A stretch of DNA of 8,715 nucleotides, from contig JAKACS010000102.1 of NCBI GenBank assembly GCA_021821235.1, positions 1-8,715 on the forward strand. The letters are read 5' to 3'. Position 1 is the stretch's first letter; every line of letters starts with the position of its first letter. Source of the stretch: Bacillota bacterium. Lineage in GTDB: Bacteria; Bacillota; Bacilli; Bacillales_B; DSM-18226. Shown here in pieces: positions 1 to 5,962 of the stretch. The notes beneath the pieces were generated by a model. That model saw nothing but the letters and a program-made list of their open reading frames with translations, did no database searches and was not told where the DNA came from. A program made the position numbers and the translations under genes.

Positions 1-1
1 T

Positions 2-163
2 CTAGTTTCTATGTAGCATTATAGCTAGACCCCAAGCAAGTGTGATGACAACCCAACCACCTCCTTCGGCTTTGGTCTTTTTCAATACTACACCAGCTAC
101 TACTCCACCTCCAAAAATGATCAAAATCATTGTACCTATTACTTCTGCTAAAAATTCAGACAT
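2..163 (-). pseudogene. glpF: Truncated glycerol uptake facilitator (MIP/aquaglyceroporin), N-terminal part only
   Basis: GlpF is a membrane channel that lets glycerol into the cell. The first 50 or so residues look like the start of a Bacillus GlpF: MSEFLAEVIGTMILIIFGGG, then VVAGVVLKK and a GGGWVVITLAWGLAIML stretch, covering the first membrane helix and the start of the second. After residue 50 the frame reads HRN and stops at TAG. A complete GlpF has roughly 270 residues and would next show the first NPA loop, which is absent here. The start is well supported by a GGGGAGG site at 171-177, eight bases upstream. The 3' sequence ends at the window edge, so an insertion element, a deletion or an assembly end could each be the cause. 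The family call is from recognition of the N-terminus; the loss of function is inferred from the stop. Confidence 0.8.
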
Positions 164-213
164 CCAAAATCCTCCCCGATCGTAACTTCAAGTTTTCAAG
201 ATTGATTTATACG

Positions 214-270
214 AAAAAACCCACACTCAAAGAGCATGCTTTGTAACCAAAGCATCTTTTGTAGTGTGGG
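214..270 (-). terminator. Leader terminator of glpF, probable GlpP antitermination target
   Basis: On the minus strand CCCACACT (270-263) pairs with AGTGTGGG (227-220). A second nested stem, ATGCTTTG with CAAAGCAT, closes on a GGTTA-type loop, and a run of six T follows (219-214). The hairpin lies between the glpF promoter and its start codon. In Bacillus subtilis, glp genes carry such a leader terminator and GlpP with glycerol-3-phosphate lets polymerase pass it; applying that here is inference from position and structure. Confidence 0.85.
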
Positions 271-310
271 TCTCCATATCTCCAGACACATCTCTTAACT
301 TGTTAATAAT

Positions 311-339
311 AATTTATACCTAAAAGTAAGCGCTGTCAA
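311..339 (-). promoter_or_regulatory. glpF sigma-A promoter
   Basis: TTGACA (339-334, a perfect -35) is followed by a 17-base spacer and TAAATT (316-311, four of six matches to TATAAT). An alternative TATAAA lies two bases nearer. The promoter sits just upstream of the leader terminator and reads toward the truncated glpF. Confidence 0.7.
325..338 (-). promoter_or_regulatory. cre site for CcpA, overlapping the glpF -35 box
   Basis: The minus strand reads TGACAGCGCTTACT, a near-palindrome around GCGC close to the catabolite-responsive consensus TGWAANCGNTNWCA. It overlaps the -35 box and spacer of the glpF promoter, so bound CcpA would block initiation. Catabolite repression of glycerol uptake is the normal state in Bacillus; the site assignment is by motif match only. 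Confidence 0.7.
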
Positions 340-410
340 TATTTTTCACTAAAGATCAATTGTAAAATATTTTTAAGTTATAAAATATAGTTAAGCAATT
401 ATACCATTAT

Positions 411-545
411 TCAATCTGTATATGCCATGTGAGCAAATAGTGCTTTTTGAAGTTTGGTATTGCCTACAAGTTCTGGACGTAGTGCAACGAATTAGAAGGA
501 TTCAGCAACTGTTCTTAAATAATGATTAGCCAAAATAGACTTGTA
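411..545 (-). pseudogene. Decayed coding remnant, unidentified
   Basis: One minus-strand frame reads protein-like residues across an internal stop: ILANHYLRTVAESF, a TAA stop, then FVALRPELVGNTKLQKALF and AHMAYTD before a final TGA at 413-411. The composition is unlike random translation of AT-rich intergenic DNA, and there is no start codon or ribosome binding site. I do not recognise the family. It overlaps the last codons of the 109-residue gene in another frame, so the true remnant probably begins just below position 526. A protein search with the stop masked would decide whether it is real. Confidence 0.3.
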
Positions 546-855
546 CACTTCCTTCTTTTTTTGCTGTATTTAAACAGTTGAGTATAAAATGATGGATTTG
601 TTTTTGATCCCAAGGCAAGGAATTACTTTCTGACGGGGAATGTTGAATGTTAAATAGTTGATTGTAGGCATTTATAGCTTTTTCAATTTGTTGTTTTGAA
701 AAGGTTGAACTGCCGCCTGATCCACTGACTCCTGCATAGAATTTAGTTGCATCAAGTAAATCGTACAGGATGATCGCATTATAATTCCCCATGCTAAAAC
801 GTGCATAAGCAATTTCTTCTCCCGCTTTATTAAATCCTGAAATATCGTGACCCAT
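526..855 (-). CDS. Conserved-looking small protein of unknown function (109 aa)
   Basis: The product starts MGHDISGFNKAGEEIAYARF and ends SVQVYFG. There is no signal peptide and no membrane helix, so a cytosolic location is likely. Residues 43-51 are a Gly/Ser-rich stretch (VSGSGGSST) followed by a probable amphipathic helix (residues 53-69, SKQQIEKAINAYNQLFN). Residues 84-101 form a second likely helix ending in LNTAKKEG. The start is well supported by AAGGAGG six bases before ATG, which is the main reason to believe the gene. The pattern resembles small single-domain Bacillus proteins with an opening GYDISG-like motif, but I cannot name a family or function. A sequence reading TTGAAA lies about 125 bases upstream without a convincing -10 box. 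The gene stands alone, with no operon partner. Confidence 0.75.
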   Translation of the reverse strand: MGHDISGFNKAGEEIAYARFSMGNYNAIILYDLLDATKFYAGVSGSGGSSTFSKQQIEKAINAYNQLFNIQHSPSESNSLPWDQKQIHHFILNCLNTAKKEGSVQVYFG

Positions 856-1204
856 GATAATCCTCCTTCAAATTTAAATTTGTCCACCAGAAAAATAGGA
901 GCAACGACAACTTAAAATGATAGTGAATCGTTTTTGGTACAGCACCCCTTTCAGGTTAAGTTTATATATAAAATTTTTCAAAACTAATGAAAAAAAGGTG
1001 TAAAGGCGGAATAACTTGAAGGTTATCAAAAACGTTGGCATAATCCATGGTTGTTGCATTTTTCAAGGATTTTACGTATGCAAGGTGTTTAAAAATAGAG
1101 GTAATATGTTGGTGTTAATATAATAGTTTCATATTCTTTCAAACCTGTCAATAACCGATGATTCGACAAAATCCGCGATCGATCGTCTCTTTATTTGAAA
1201 CAAG
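856..1204. other. Gene-free interval, no supported feature
   Basis: This AT-rich stretch between the 109-residue gene and the EamA transporter promoter contains no reading frame with a ribosome binding site. A minus-strand frame around 1000-1110 reads a protein-like string (KHLAYVKSLKNATTMDYANV), which may be a decayed remnant but has no other support. A TATAAT at 1119-1124 lacks a matching -35 box. Confidence 0.4.
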
Positions 1205-1209
1205 AATAG

Positions 1210-1237
1210 TTTAAACCAAATGGAAATATGTTAAAAT
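1210..1237 (+). promoter_or_regulatory. Probable promoter of the EamA transporter transcript
   Basis: TTTAAA (1210-1215) and TAAAAT (1232-1237) are separated by 16 bases, and a TG lies two bases before the -10 box. It stands about 30 bases upstream of a short reading frame with its own ribosome binding site. The match is moderate. Confidence 0.45.
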
Positions 1238-1267
1238 TAAGAAAATAAAAACATGGAGGACATTGTA

Positions 1268-1321
1268 ATGAGATTATATTTAGATAGTTTTGAAAATGAC
1301 CAACCAGCTATTCATTCCTAA
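1268..1321 (+). CDS. Short leader reading frame upstream of the transporter (17 aa)
   Basis: ATG is preceded by GGAGG at a normal distance, and the frame encodes MRLYLDSFENDQPAIHS before TAA. The opening resembles the first residues of short Bacillus proteins of the DUF3006 kind (MKxYLDRFE...), so it may be the stump of a deleted gene. It could equally be a leader peptide, because two hairpins follow it before the transporter start. It has no run of one amino acid that would suggest amino-acid-dependent attenuation. The good ribosome binding site is visible; the role is open. Confidence 0.35.
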   Translation: MRLYLDSFENDQPAIHS

Positions 1322-1323
1322 GC

Positions 1324-1391
1324 CGAGGGATGAACAGTTAATTGACCATTCATACCTCGTCACAGGGAACGTTTGAATAAAATTCCCTTTT
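1324..1391 (+). promoter_or_regulatory. Two-hairpin leader before the EamA transporter
   Basis: The first hairpin pairs CGAGG-ATGAA (1324-1334) with TTCAT-CCTCG (1349-1359), ten base pairs with one G/A mismatch. The second pairs AGGGAA (1364-1369) with TTCCCT (1383-1388) and runs into TTTT (1388-1391), like a weak intrinsic terminator. Together with the short reading frame before it this could be an attenuator, though it could also be the old terminator of a deleted gene. Confidence 0.4.
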
Positions 1392-1409
1392 AAACAGACG
1401 GAGGTATTC

Positions 1410-2306
1410 ATGATGAAGCAAAATTTAGTGGGAGCAATTTGTTTATCCTTAGCCGCAAGTATGTGGGGTGGTATGTATGTTGTCAGTAAGTATGTATTAG
1501 ATTATATTCCGCCCTTAACGTTAGTTTGGTTGCGGTATGTTATTGCGTTTGTTTTTTTGTTTGTTGTATTAAAGAGTAGTGAATTAAAAAAGGGTAATCG
1601 TACAGGTATGAAAAAAAGCGATTGGTTCCTAATAGCTTGGATTGGCTTTATCGGTTACTTCTTATCAATTGCACTCCAATTTATTGGTACAAAATTATCG
1701 GATGCACACACGGGAGCTTTGATTACATCAGCTACACCAGCTTTTATTGTGGTCTTTGCAAGGTTTGTATTAAGGGAAAAACTGACCGCGAGAAAGCTGA
1801 TCTCCGTTTTATTAGCTACATGTGGAGTTGTTATTGTTATCGGTTGGAATTCAAAGTTAGGAACCTATTTAGTAGGCAGTATTCTATTGGTAGGTGCGGC
1901 GATTACTTGGGCGTTATTATCAGTCTATGTTAAAGTTGCTTCGAAACGTTTTTCATCGTTAACGATAACAACTTACGCTGTTTTGTTCGCACTTGTTTTT
2001 ACTACGCCCACAATGATATGGGAACTTCAATCGAATGATGTAGATTTTCAAAACATTTTTATCATTGTTGGCATTCTATATCTTGGCATTGTTTCAACGG
2101 CTGGAGCATTTTTTCTGTGGAATAAAGGTCTGGAGTTAATGGATGCGGGAATAGGCTCATTGTTTTTCTTTTTCCAGCCACTTGTCGGTTCTTTTTTAGG
2201 ATGGTTATTATTAAACGAAAAGCTAAATTTAAACTTTTTTATTGGCGGCTTCTTCATTATCACAGGTGTTGTTATTGTAACCTTAAAAAAGAAGAAATCC
2301 TTGTAA
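1410..2306 (+). CDS. EamA/DMT-superfamily transporter (drug/metabolite exporter type)
   Basis: This is a 298-residue integral membrane protein with about ten hydrophobic helices, the usual size and layout for EamA (RhaT/YdcZ-like) permeases. The two internal repeats span residues 9-145 and 156-292. Each ends its fourth helix in the same motif: TPAFIVVFARFVLREKL at 109-125 and QPLVGSFLGWLLLNEKL at 256-272, which shows the family duplication. The C-terminus is a lysine cluster (KKKKSL), placing that end in the cytoplasm. Family members export amino acids, metabolites or drugs, and the substrate cannot be read from sequence. GGAGG lies five bases before the first ATG and eight before the second (1413), so either may be used. 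It is the only clear plus-strand gene and is monocistronic, with its own promoter, leader and terminator. Confidence 0.9.
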   Translation: MMKQNLVGAICLSLAASMWGGMYVVSKYVLDYIPPLTLVWLRYVIAFVFLFVVLKSSELKKGNRTGMKKSDWFLIAWIGFIGYFLSIALQFIGTKLSDAHTGALITSATPAFIVVFARFVLREKLTARKLISVLLATCGVVIVIGWNSKLGTYLVGSILLVGAAITWALLSVYVKVASKRFSSLTITTYAVLFALVFTTPTMIWELQSNDVDFQNIFIIVGILYLGIVSTAGAFFLWNKGLELMDAGIGSLFFFFQPLVGSFLGWLLLNEKLNLNFFIGGFFIITGVVIVTLKKKKSL

Positions 2307-2312
2307 AAGAAG

Positions 2313-2341
2313 GAGGACAGCATTTTCTGTCCTCTTTTGTT
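2313..2341 (+). terminator. Intrinsic terminator of the EamA transporter
   Basis: GAGGACAG (2313-2320), a six-base loop CATTTT, then CTGTCCTC (2327-2334) and TTTTGTT. It begins seven bases after the transporter stop codon. Confidence 0.92.
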
Positions 2342-2420
2342 ACTAAGCTGTTTAACAAATTTAAAGTAATGGTTTATAAGACTGCCAAACCTAATACAAA
2401 TACTTCTTTTTCTCCAGGTA

Positions 2421-2486
2421 CCAATGGTCAAGTGGGTTAAACGTTTATTCCAATAAAACCGTTTTTCCCACTTGTTAGGTGATTGG
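2421..2486. repeat. Large inverted repeat in a GC-rich non-coding patch
   Basis: CAAGTGGG (2429-2436) pairs with CCCACTTG (2467-2474). AAACG inside the arms pairs with CGTTT, and an outer CCAAT (2421-2425) matches ATTGG (2482-2486). It is followed by a GC-rich run (GGGGGCGGCCGGC) that is unlike the flanking DNA. It has no T tract and is not an ordinary terminator; it may be part of a mobile or repeated element. Confidence 0.45.
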
Positions 2487-2591
2487 GGGCGGCCGGCTTT
2501 CCCTTTCGTGACTGTTTTTACCATTTTCCAGGAGAACGGCTCGCGATTCCCGGATTCGAACAGTGATCCACAATTCTAGAAATGAAACGAT

Positions 2592-2625
2592 AAAAAAGAA
2601 ACCCTTCATAATAATTTATGAAGGG
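2592..2625 (-). terminator. Intrinsic terminator, probable end of the man PTS operon
   Basis: On the minus strand CCCTTCATAA pairs with TTATGAAGGG (2625-2602), ten base pairs with a four-base loop, followed by GTTTCTTTTTT (down to 2592). It lies about 170 bases after the manZ stop, with two further hairpins between. Confidence 0.85.
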
Positions 2626-2697
2626 CTCTTACCTGTCAACTTCTTTTTTGTTTCTCTTATTTAGAGTCATGTTGAACCAATTGGGTTCGTACTGTCT

Positions 2698-2725
2698 CTT
2701 TATCAAGGCGTTAGCCTTGATAAAG
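2698..2725. repeat. Perfect 12-bp hairpin, GTTA loop
   Basis: CTTTATCAAGGC (2698-2709) and GCCTTGATAAAG (2714-2725) form a perfect 12-base-pair stem with a four-base loop. No T tract follows on either strand. It stands between the terminator and another hairpin downstream of manZ. Confidence 0.7.
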
Positions 2726-2745
2726 GGATAGTAGAACGGGACTAA

Positions 2746-2782
2746 CAATCAGTGGGGGATGAAAGAATCCCCCCTCTGATTG
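2746..2782. repeat. GC-capped hairpin immediately downstream of manZ
   Basis: CAATCAG (2746-2752) pairs with CTGATTG (2776-2782), and GGGGGAT (2754-2760) pairs with ATCCCCC (2767-2773) around a GAAAGA loop. It lies 14 bases after the manZ stop. On the minus strand it is followed only by TTAGT, so it is a poor terminator but could stop 3' exonucleases or be a repeated-element end. Confidence 0.6.
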
Positions 2783-2795
2783 AAGTTTTACTTTG

Positions 2796-3707
2796 TCACA
2801 TTAAGTTTATTAAGTGGAAAACAATACCAACCGCGAACAACCCAAGAATCATAACGATCGGAGAAACTTTCTTCTTAAGCAACCACATGCAAAGAAGTGT
2901 TATCGCCAATCCAGCTAAACCAGGGATTAAGCTATCTAAGTTGCTTTGTAAAGTCGTTACTTTCGTCGGTTCTAATGAAAGACCAGCAGCTTGCTGTTGC
3001 AAAGCAGATTTTATCCCTTGCGCTCCTGCAGGCAAATTACTCCAGTCGATATATGCACCTTTGGAAAGTTTAACAGAAGATACAACTGGCGTAAATTTTA
3101 CAGATACCCAGCGATTAACTAATGAACCAAGGATAAACATGCCGAGAATGGATGCCCCTTTAGTAATATCTCGAAGCAAACCGCCAGATAAGTCATCCGA
3201 AATTTTAGAACCAGCTTTGTAACCAAATTCTTGCGTATACCACGTGAATCCCATACGAATGAGATTCCATAAAACGAAGAAAAGAATCGGACCAAGAATG
3301 TTACCGGTCAAAGCAAGCGAAGCTGCTAACGCACCAAGGATTGGTCTAATCGTGAACCAGAAAACTGGATCCCCGATACCTGCTAAAGGTCCCATCATAC
3401 CAACTTTAACCCCTTGAATGGCTGTGTCGTCAACCGGCGCACCATTTGCCCGTTCTTCTTCAAGTGCTAAAGTTACACCAATAACAGGTGAAGCTACATA
3501 TGGATGAGTATTAAAGAACTCTAAGTGACGTTTTAGTGCATCAGCACGCTCTTCTTTTGTTTTATATAATTTTTTGATTGCGGGAATCATTGAATATGCC
3601 CAGCCACCATTTTGCATACGTTCATAGTTCCAGGAACCTTGAAGGAAAGTTGAACGCCACCAAACAGAAATACGATCTCTTTTTGATAATTTCAATTCTT
3701 GTGCCAT
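2796..3707 (-). CDS. manZ: PTS mannose/fructose/sorbose-family subunit IID
   Basis: EIID works with EIIC as the membrane channel of the mannose-type phosphotransferase system, moving the sugar in as it is phosphorylated by EIIAB. The protein has 303 residues, normal for the family. The conserved motif GPLAGIGDPVFW sits at 106-117, and the amphipathic N-terminal region (residues 15-70) carries the typical FLQGSWNYERMQNGGWAYSM stretch. Hydrophobic segments lie near 120-155, 185-200, 262-278 and 282-301. Residues 202-260 form a polar segment (VKFTPVVSS through LDSLIPG) in the position of the extracellular loop that serves as bacteriocin receptor region in lactic acid bacteria. The start is supported by AAGGAGG eight bases upstream. 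It follows manY after 16 bases and is the last gene of the operon. Sugar specificity is not readable from sequence. Confidence 0.95.
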   Translation of the reverse strand: MAQELKLSKRDRISVWWRSTFLQGSWNYERMQNGGWAYSMIPAIKKLYKTKEERADALKRHLEFFNTHPYVASPVIGVTLALEEERANGAPVDDTAIQGVKVGMMGPLAGIGDPVFWFTIRPILGALAASLALTGNILGPILFFVLWNLIRMGFTWYTQEFGYKAGSKISDDLSGGLLRDITKGASILGMFILGSLVNRWVSVKFTPVVSSVKLSKGAYIDWSNLPAGAQGIKSALQQQAAGLSLEPTKVTTLQSNLDSLIPGLAGLAITLLCMWLLKKKVSPIVMILGLFAVGIVFHLINLM

Positions 3708-3723
3708 TTCTATGTCCTCCTTC

Positions 3724-4530
3724 TTAGTAACTATCGATAATATCGCCTAGTGGATCACCATTGTTTGTGTTTCCGCCATTACCTGAACCGCCTTGTTTAG
3801 AGAGCGCTAAATAGATAAGTGCAAGAGCTACACCGATACCCCCAAGACCGATAAGTGTGATTTGTGAAACAGTCGCTAATACGAAACCAATTACGAAGAA
3901 CGGCCATACTTCTTTTGTAGCCATCATGTTAATGACCATTGCATAACCAACGGCTACGACCATTCCCCCACCGATTGCTAAACCGGCTGTCAACCAAGTC
4001 GGCATTGATACAAGTAAGTCCCTAACTGGGCCGGCACCAACAGCTAAAATTAATGCAGCCGGGATTGCAATACGTAACCCTTGCAAGCAGATCGCGACGA
4101 TGTGCCATAATTCAACCTTTCTGATGTTTCCTTCTTTAGCTGCAGCATCCATTAAATGTACCAATCCGGTAGCAATCGTACGGACGATGATTGTCAATAA
4201 AAGGCCAGCAACTGCAAGCGGAATCGCAATCGCGATTGCCGAACCCACACCCGCTTCTCCTTGTCCACTTAAAACCAAAATAATTGCAGATGCAACTGAT
4301 GCTAACGCAGCATCCGGTGCTACAGCAGCTCCGATGTTTGCCCAGCCTAAAGCAATCAGTTGAAGGGTACCACCTAAGATAAGAGCTGGTACTAAGTTTC
4401 CTGTAACTAAGCCGATTAACGTACAAGCAACGATGGGTTGGTGGAATTGGAATTCATCCAAAATTCCCTCCATACCAGCTAAAAACGCTACGATAATGAC
4501 TAATATTATTTGAATCACATTCAAATCCAT
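3724..4530 (-). CDS. manY: PTS mannose/fructose/sorbose-family subunit IIC
   Basis: EIIC binds and translocates the sugar together with EIID. The 268-residue protein is almost wholly hydrophobic. It contains the family signature GGTLQLIALGW (53-63) and GAAVAPDAALAS (67-78), then further membrane segments through residue 243. The C-terminal tail (246-268, QGGSGNGGNTNNGDPLGD) is a Gly/Asn-rich polar extension. GGAGGG precedes the ATG by ten bases. The gene starts 36 bases after manX and is 16 bases from manZ, so the three are surely cotranscribed. As one of the two membrane subunits it may also be part of a bacteriocin receptor, a property known for Man-PTS in Listeria and lactic acid bacteria, not shown here. 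Confidence 0.95.
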   Translation of the reverse strand: MDLNVIQIILVIIVAFLAGMEGILDEFQFHQPIVACTLIGLVTGNLVPALILGGTLQLIALGWANIGAAVAPDAALASVASAIILVLSGQGEAGVGSAIAIAIPLAVAGLLLTIIVRTIATGLVHLMDAAAKEGNIRKVELWHIVAICLQGLRIAIPAALILAVGAGPVRDLLVSMPTWLTAGLAIGGGMVVAVGYAMVINMMATKEVWPFFVIGFVLATVSQITLIGLGGIGVALALIYLALSKQGGSGNGGNTNNGDPLGDIIDSY

Positions 4531-4566
4531 AATTATTAATCCCTCCGTTTTCTTTGCTAATTAGGA

Positions 4567-5538
4567 TTATTTTTGTCTGTTTAACTCTTCTTGAGCCTTC
4601 TTGATAATTTCGTCCATGCTGCCTTTTGAATCGTTCGGTACTTTACGTACATCGAAGTTCAAACCAAGTTCTTTTAATTTCGTAAAAGTATCAATATCAG
4701 CTTGGTTAAAGGCCAACACCTTATTCGGTTGAACCTTACCAGGTGAGTGTGCCATAGAACCAACGTTGATCGTCTTCAATGGAACGCCACCTTCAACCGC
4801 TCTAAGCGCATCTTGTGGGTTTTCGAAAAGAAGTAACGCCCGCTGACCGCCGAAGTGTTGATCATCTTTTGCAAGTTCGATCATTTTATTGATAGGAACA
4901 ACGTGTGCCCTTACACCTGGAGGAGCAGCCTGTTGGATCAGTTTCTTGCGAAGTTCATCCTTAGCTACTGTGTCAGATACAACGATGATACGTGTCGGCT
5001 GTGTAGTTTTTGTCCACGCTGTCGCTACTTGTCCGTGAAGTAACCTAGAGTCGATACGTGCTAACACGTATTCAAACTTGCCAGGGGCGCCTGCATTCGA
5101 TGGTTTTGCAGCAGTTGCAGCAGATGGTGCTACTGGTTCTAATTCTTCTGGTTTTACTTTAACCCCTTCTTTTGCCGTGCCTAAAATATGGGCGGCAATT
5201 TCATGGGCTGTGTTCATGGAGAAGCGCGATGCATAAGCTTCAATCACCATTGGTAAGTTCAAACCAGCAACGATTGCCCATTTGCCTTTGTGTTCTTCAA
5301 GCAAGCTGTTGGCTTGATTGAAAGGAGTTCCACCCCAAAGATCGACTAAGAATAATACTTCGTCTTGGTTGTCGAAAGAGGCGATTGCTTCTTTCATTTT
5401 TGCCTTTACATCATCAGGTCCTTCGCTCGGCATCAGTGTAACAGCTTTTACATTTTCTTGTTCTCCAAAGATCATCGATCCGGATTGCAAGATACCACTG
5501 GCAAATTCACCGTGACTAGCAATGATAATTCCTACCAT
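4567..5538 (-). CDS. manX: PTS mannose-family fused subunit IIAB
   Basis: This is the cytoplasmic phosphotransfer subunit: it takes phosphate from HPr on the IIA domain, passes it to IIB and then to the incoming sugar. The 323-residue length matches the fused E. coli-type ManX. The IIA domain (1-130) opens [15 protein letters not shown], with His9 as the phosphorylated residue, and carries [12 protein letters not shown] at 65-76. An Ala/Pro-rich linker (about 131-153) follows. The IIB domain (154-323) has [16 protein letters not shown], with His168 as the phosphorylated residue. Both histidines are present, so the enzyme should be active. GGAGG lies seven bases before ATG. It is the first gene of manX-manY-manZ and is preceded by a roughly 310-base regulatory leader with a RAT site and terminator. 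No LevR/ManR-type regulator is in the window. Confidence 0.95.
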   Translation of the reverse strand: MVGIIIASHGEFASGILQSGSMIFGEQENVKAVTLMPSEGPDDVKAKMKEAIASFDNQDEVLFLVDLWGGTPFNQANSLLEEHKGKWAIVAGLNLPMVIEAYASRFSMNTAHEIAAHILGTAKEGVKVKPEELEPVAPSAATAAKPSNAGAPGKFEYVLARIDSRLLHGQVATAWTKTTQPTRIIVVSDTVAKDELRKKLIQQAAPPGVRAHVVPINKMIELAKDDQHFGGQRALLLFENPQDALRAVEGGVPLKTINVGSMAHSPGKVQPNKVLAFNQADIDTFTKLKELGLNFDVRKVPNDSKGSMDEIIKKAQEELNRQK

Positions 5539-5612
5539 CTTTTTACCTCCTATTATTATTGTTACAGCTTTTTTCAGCTCATCTAAAGCGGTTACAGTTT
5601 CAACAAAACAAT

Positions 5613-5702
5613 AAAAAAGACATGAGCAAAAAGTCGATTAAATGAAGATACAGGTATAGAATGCCCCATATTCTTCATTTCAATCAATACTTTTCACTCA
5701 TG
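5613..5702 (-). terminator. Long leader terminator upstream of manX, overlapping the RAT
   Basis: On the minus strand CATGAG (5702-5697) pairs with CTCATG (5626-5621). Further in, AAAAGT pairs with ACTTTT and AAATGAAGA pairs with TCTTCATTT, closing a long multi-part stem. TCTTTTTT follows (down to 5613). The 5' arm shares seven bases (5696-5702) with the RAT site, so the two structures cannot form together, the arrangement of BglG-family antitermination. Confidence 0.9.
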
Positions 5703-5724
5703 CCTGATCGAATCAGTAACACGT
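5696..5724 (-). promoter_or_regulatory. RAT antitermination site of the BglG/LicT/GlcT family
   Basis: The 29-base minus-strand sequence begins ACGTG, contains TTACTGATTCGATCAGGCA and ends TGAGT. It matches the ribonucleic antiterminator consensus (TTGTTACTG...CAGGCA), and CTGAT pairs with ATCAG around a three-base loop. From memory the ptsG RAT recognised by GlcT in Bacillus is almost identical, including GGCATGAGT, while LicT/SacT sites have GGCAAAACC. Antitermination proteins of this family bind here when their cognate sugar is present. No such gene is in the window. Confidence 0.85.
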
Positions 5725-5758
5725 AAAAAATAATGGCAATAGCTATTTAAGTTTATTT

Positions 5759-5772
5759 TGCAAACGCTGTAA
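5759..5772 (+). promoter_or_regulatory. Probable cre site inside the manX leader
   Basis: TGCAAACGCTGTAA matches the cre consensus TGNAANCGNWNNCW with one mismatch. It lies roughly 80 bases downstream of the manX transcription start, where CcpA could act as a roadblock. It also forms one arm of an imperfect palindrome (5760-5798, GCAAA-GCTGT against ACAGC-TTTGC). Confidence 0.55.
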
Positions 5773-5855
5773 ATGGACTGTAAAAAAACAGCTTTTGCAT
5801 CAAATAGATTCTTTTTCAATGTTTGCTGCATCACTTTAATGAGCTTTCATAAGAG

Positions 5856-5884
5856 ATTATAGCACACCCGATATTCCCTTTCAA
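5856..5884 (-). promoter_or_regulatory. manXYZ sigma-A promoter
   Basis: TTGAAA (5884-5879), 17 bases, then a perfect TATAAT (5861-5856) preceded by TGC, an extended -10. It is one of the best promoters in the window. No sigma-54 pattern (TGGCAC-N5-TTGCW) is visible in the same interval, although many mannose-family PTS operons have one. Confidence 0.88.
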
Positions 5885-5962
5885 GAGAGAAGTTATGAAT
5901 CTTCACTTATAAAAATAGTATTCTTTTGAATTTCCTCATGACTTAAGTTATATTTGTCCCAA

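Noticed and set aside
874..1059. Minus-strand 61-codon frame upstream of the 109-residue gene
   Set aside because: It lacks a ribosome binding site and reads as a random hydrophobic/basic mix from AT-rich DNA.
2048..2524. Minus-strand 158-codon frame opening MVKTVTKGKAGRPQSPNKW
   Set aside because: Its C-terminal half is antisense to the EamA transporter, it has no usual ribosome binding site, and it crosses the transporter terminator and the large inverted repeat.
2540..2572. GTTCGAATCC on the minus strand, like a tRNA T-loop
   Set aside because: The flanking bases (CACTG and CCGGG) do not form a T stem, and no acceptor, D or anticodon arms fit around it.
2726..2743. AGTAGAACGG shared with the transposase fragment at about 8680-8690
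   Set aside because: The match is only about ten bases and the flanks differ, so coincidence is more likely than a shared element.
2752..3222. Plus-strand 156-codon frame
   Set aside because: It is the antisense shadow of the EIID gene with no ribosome binding site and a composition set by the opposite strand; the same holds for the plus-strand frames inside the EIIC and EIIAB genes.
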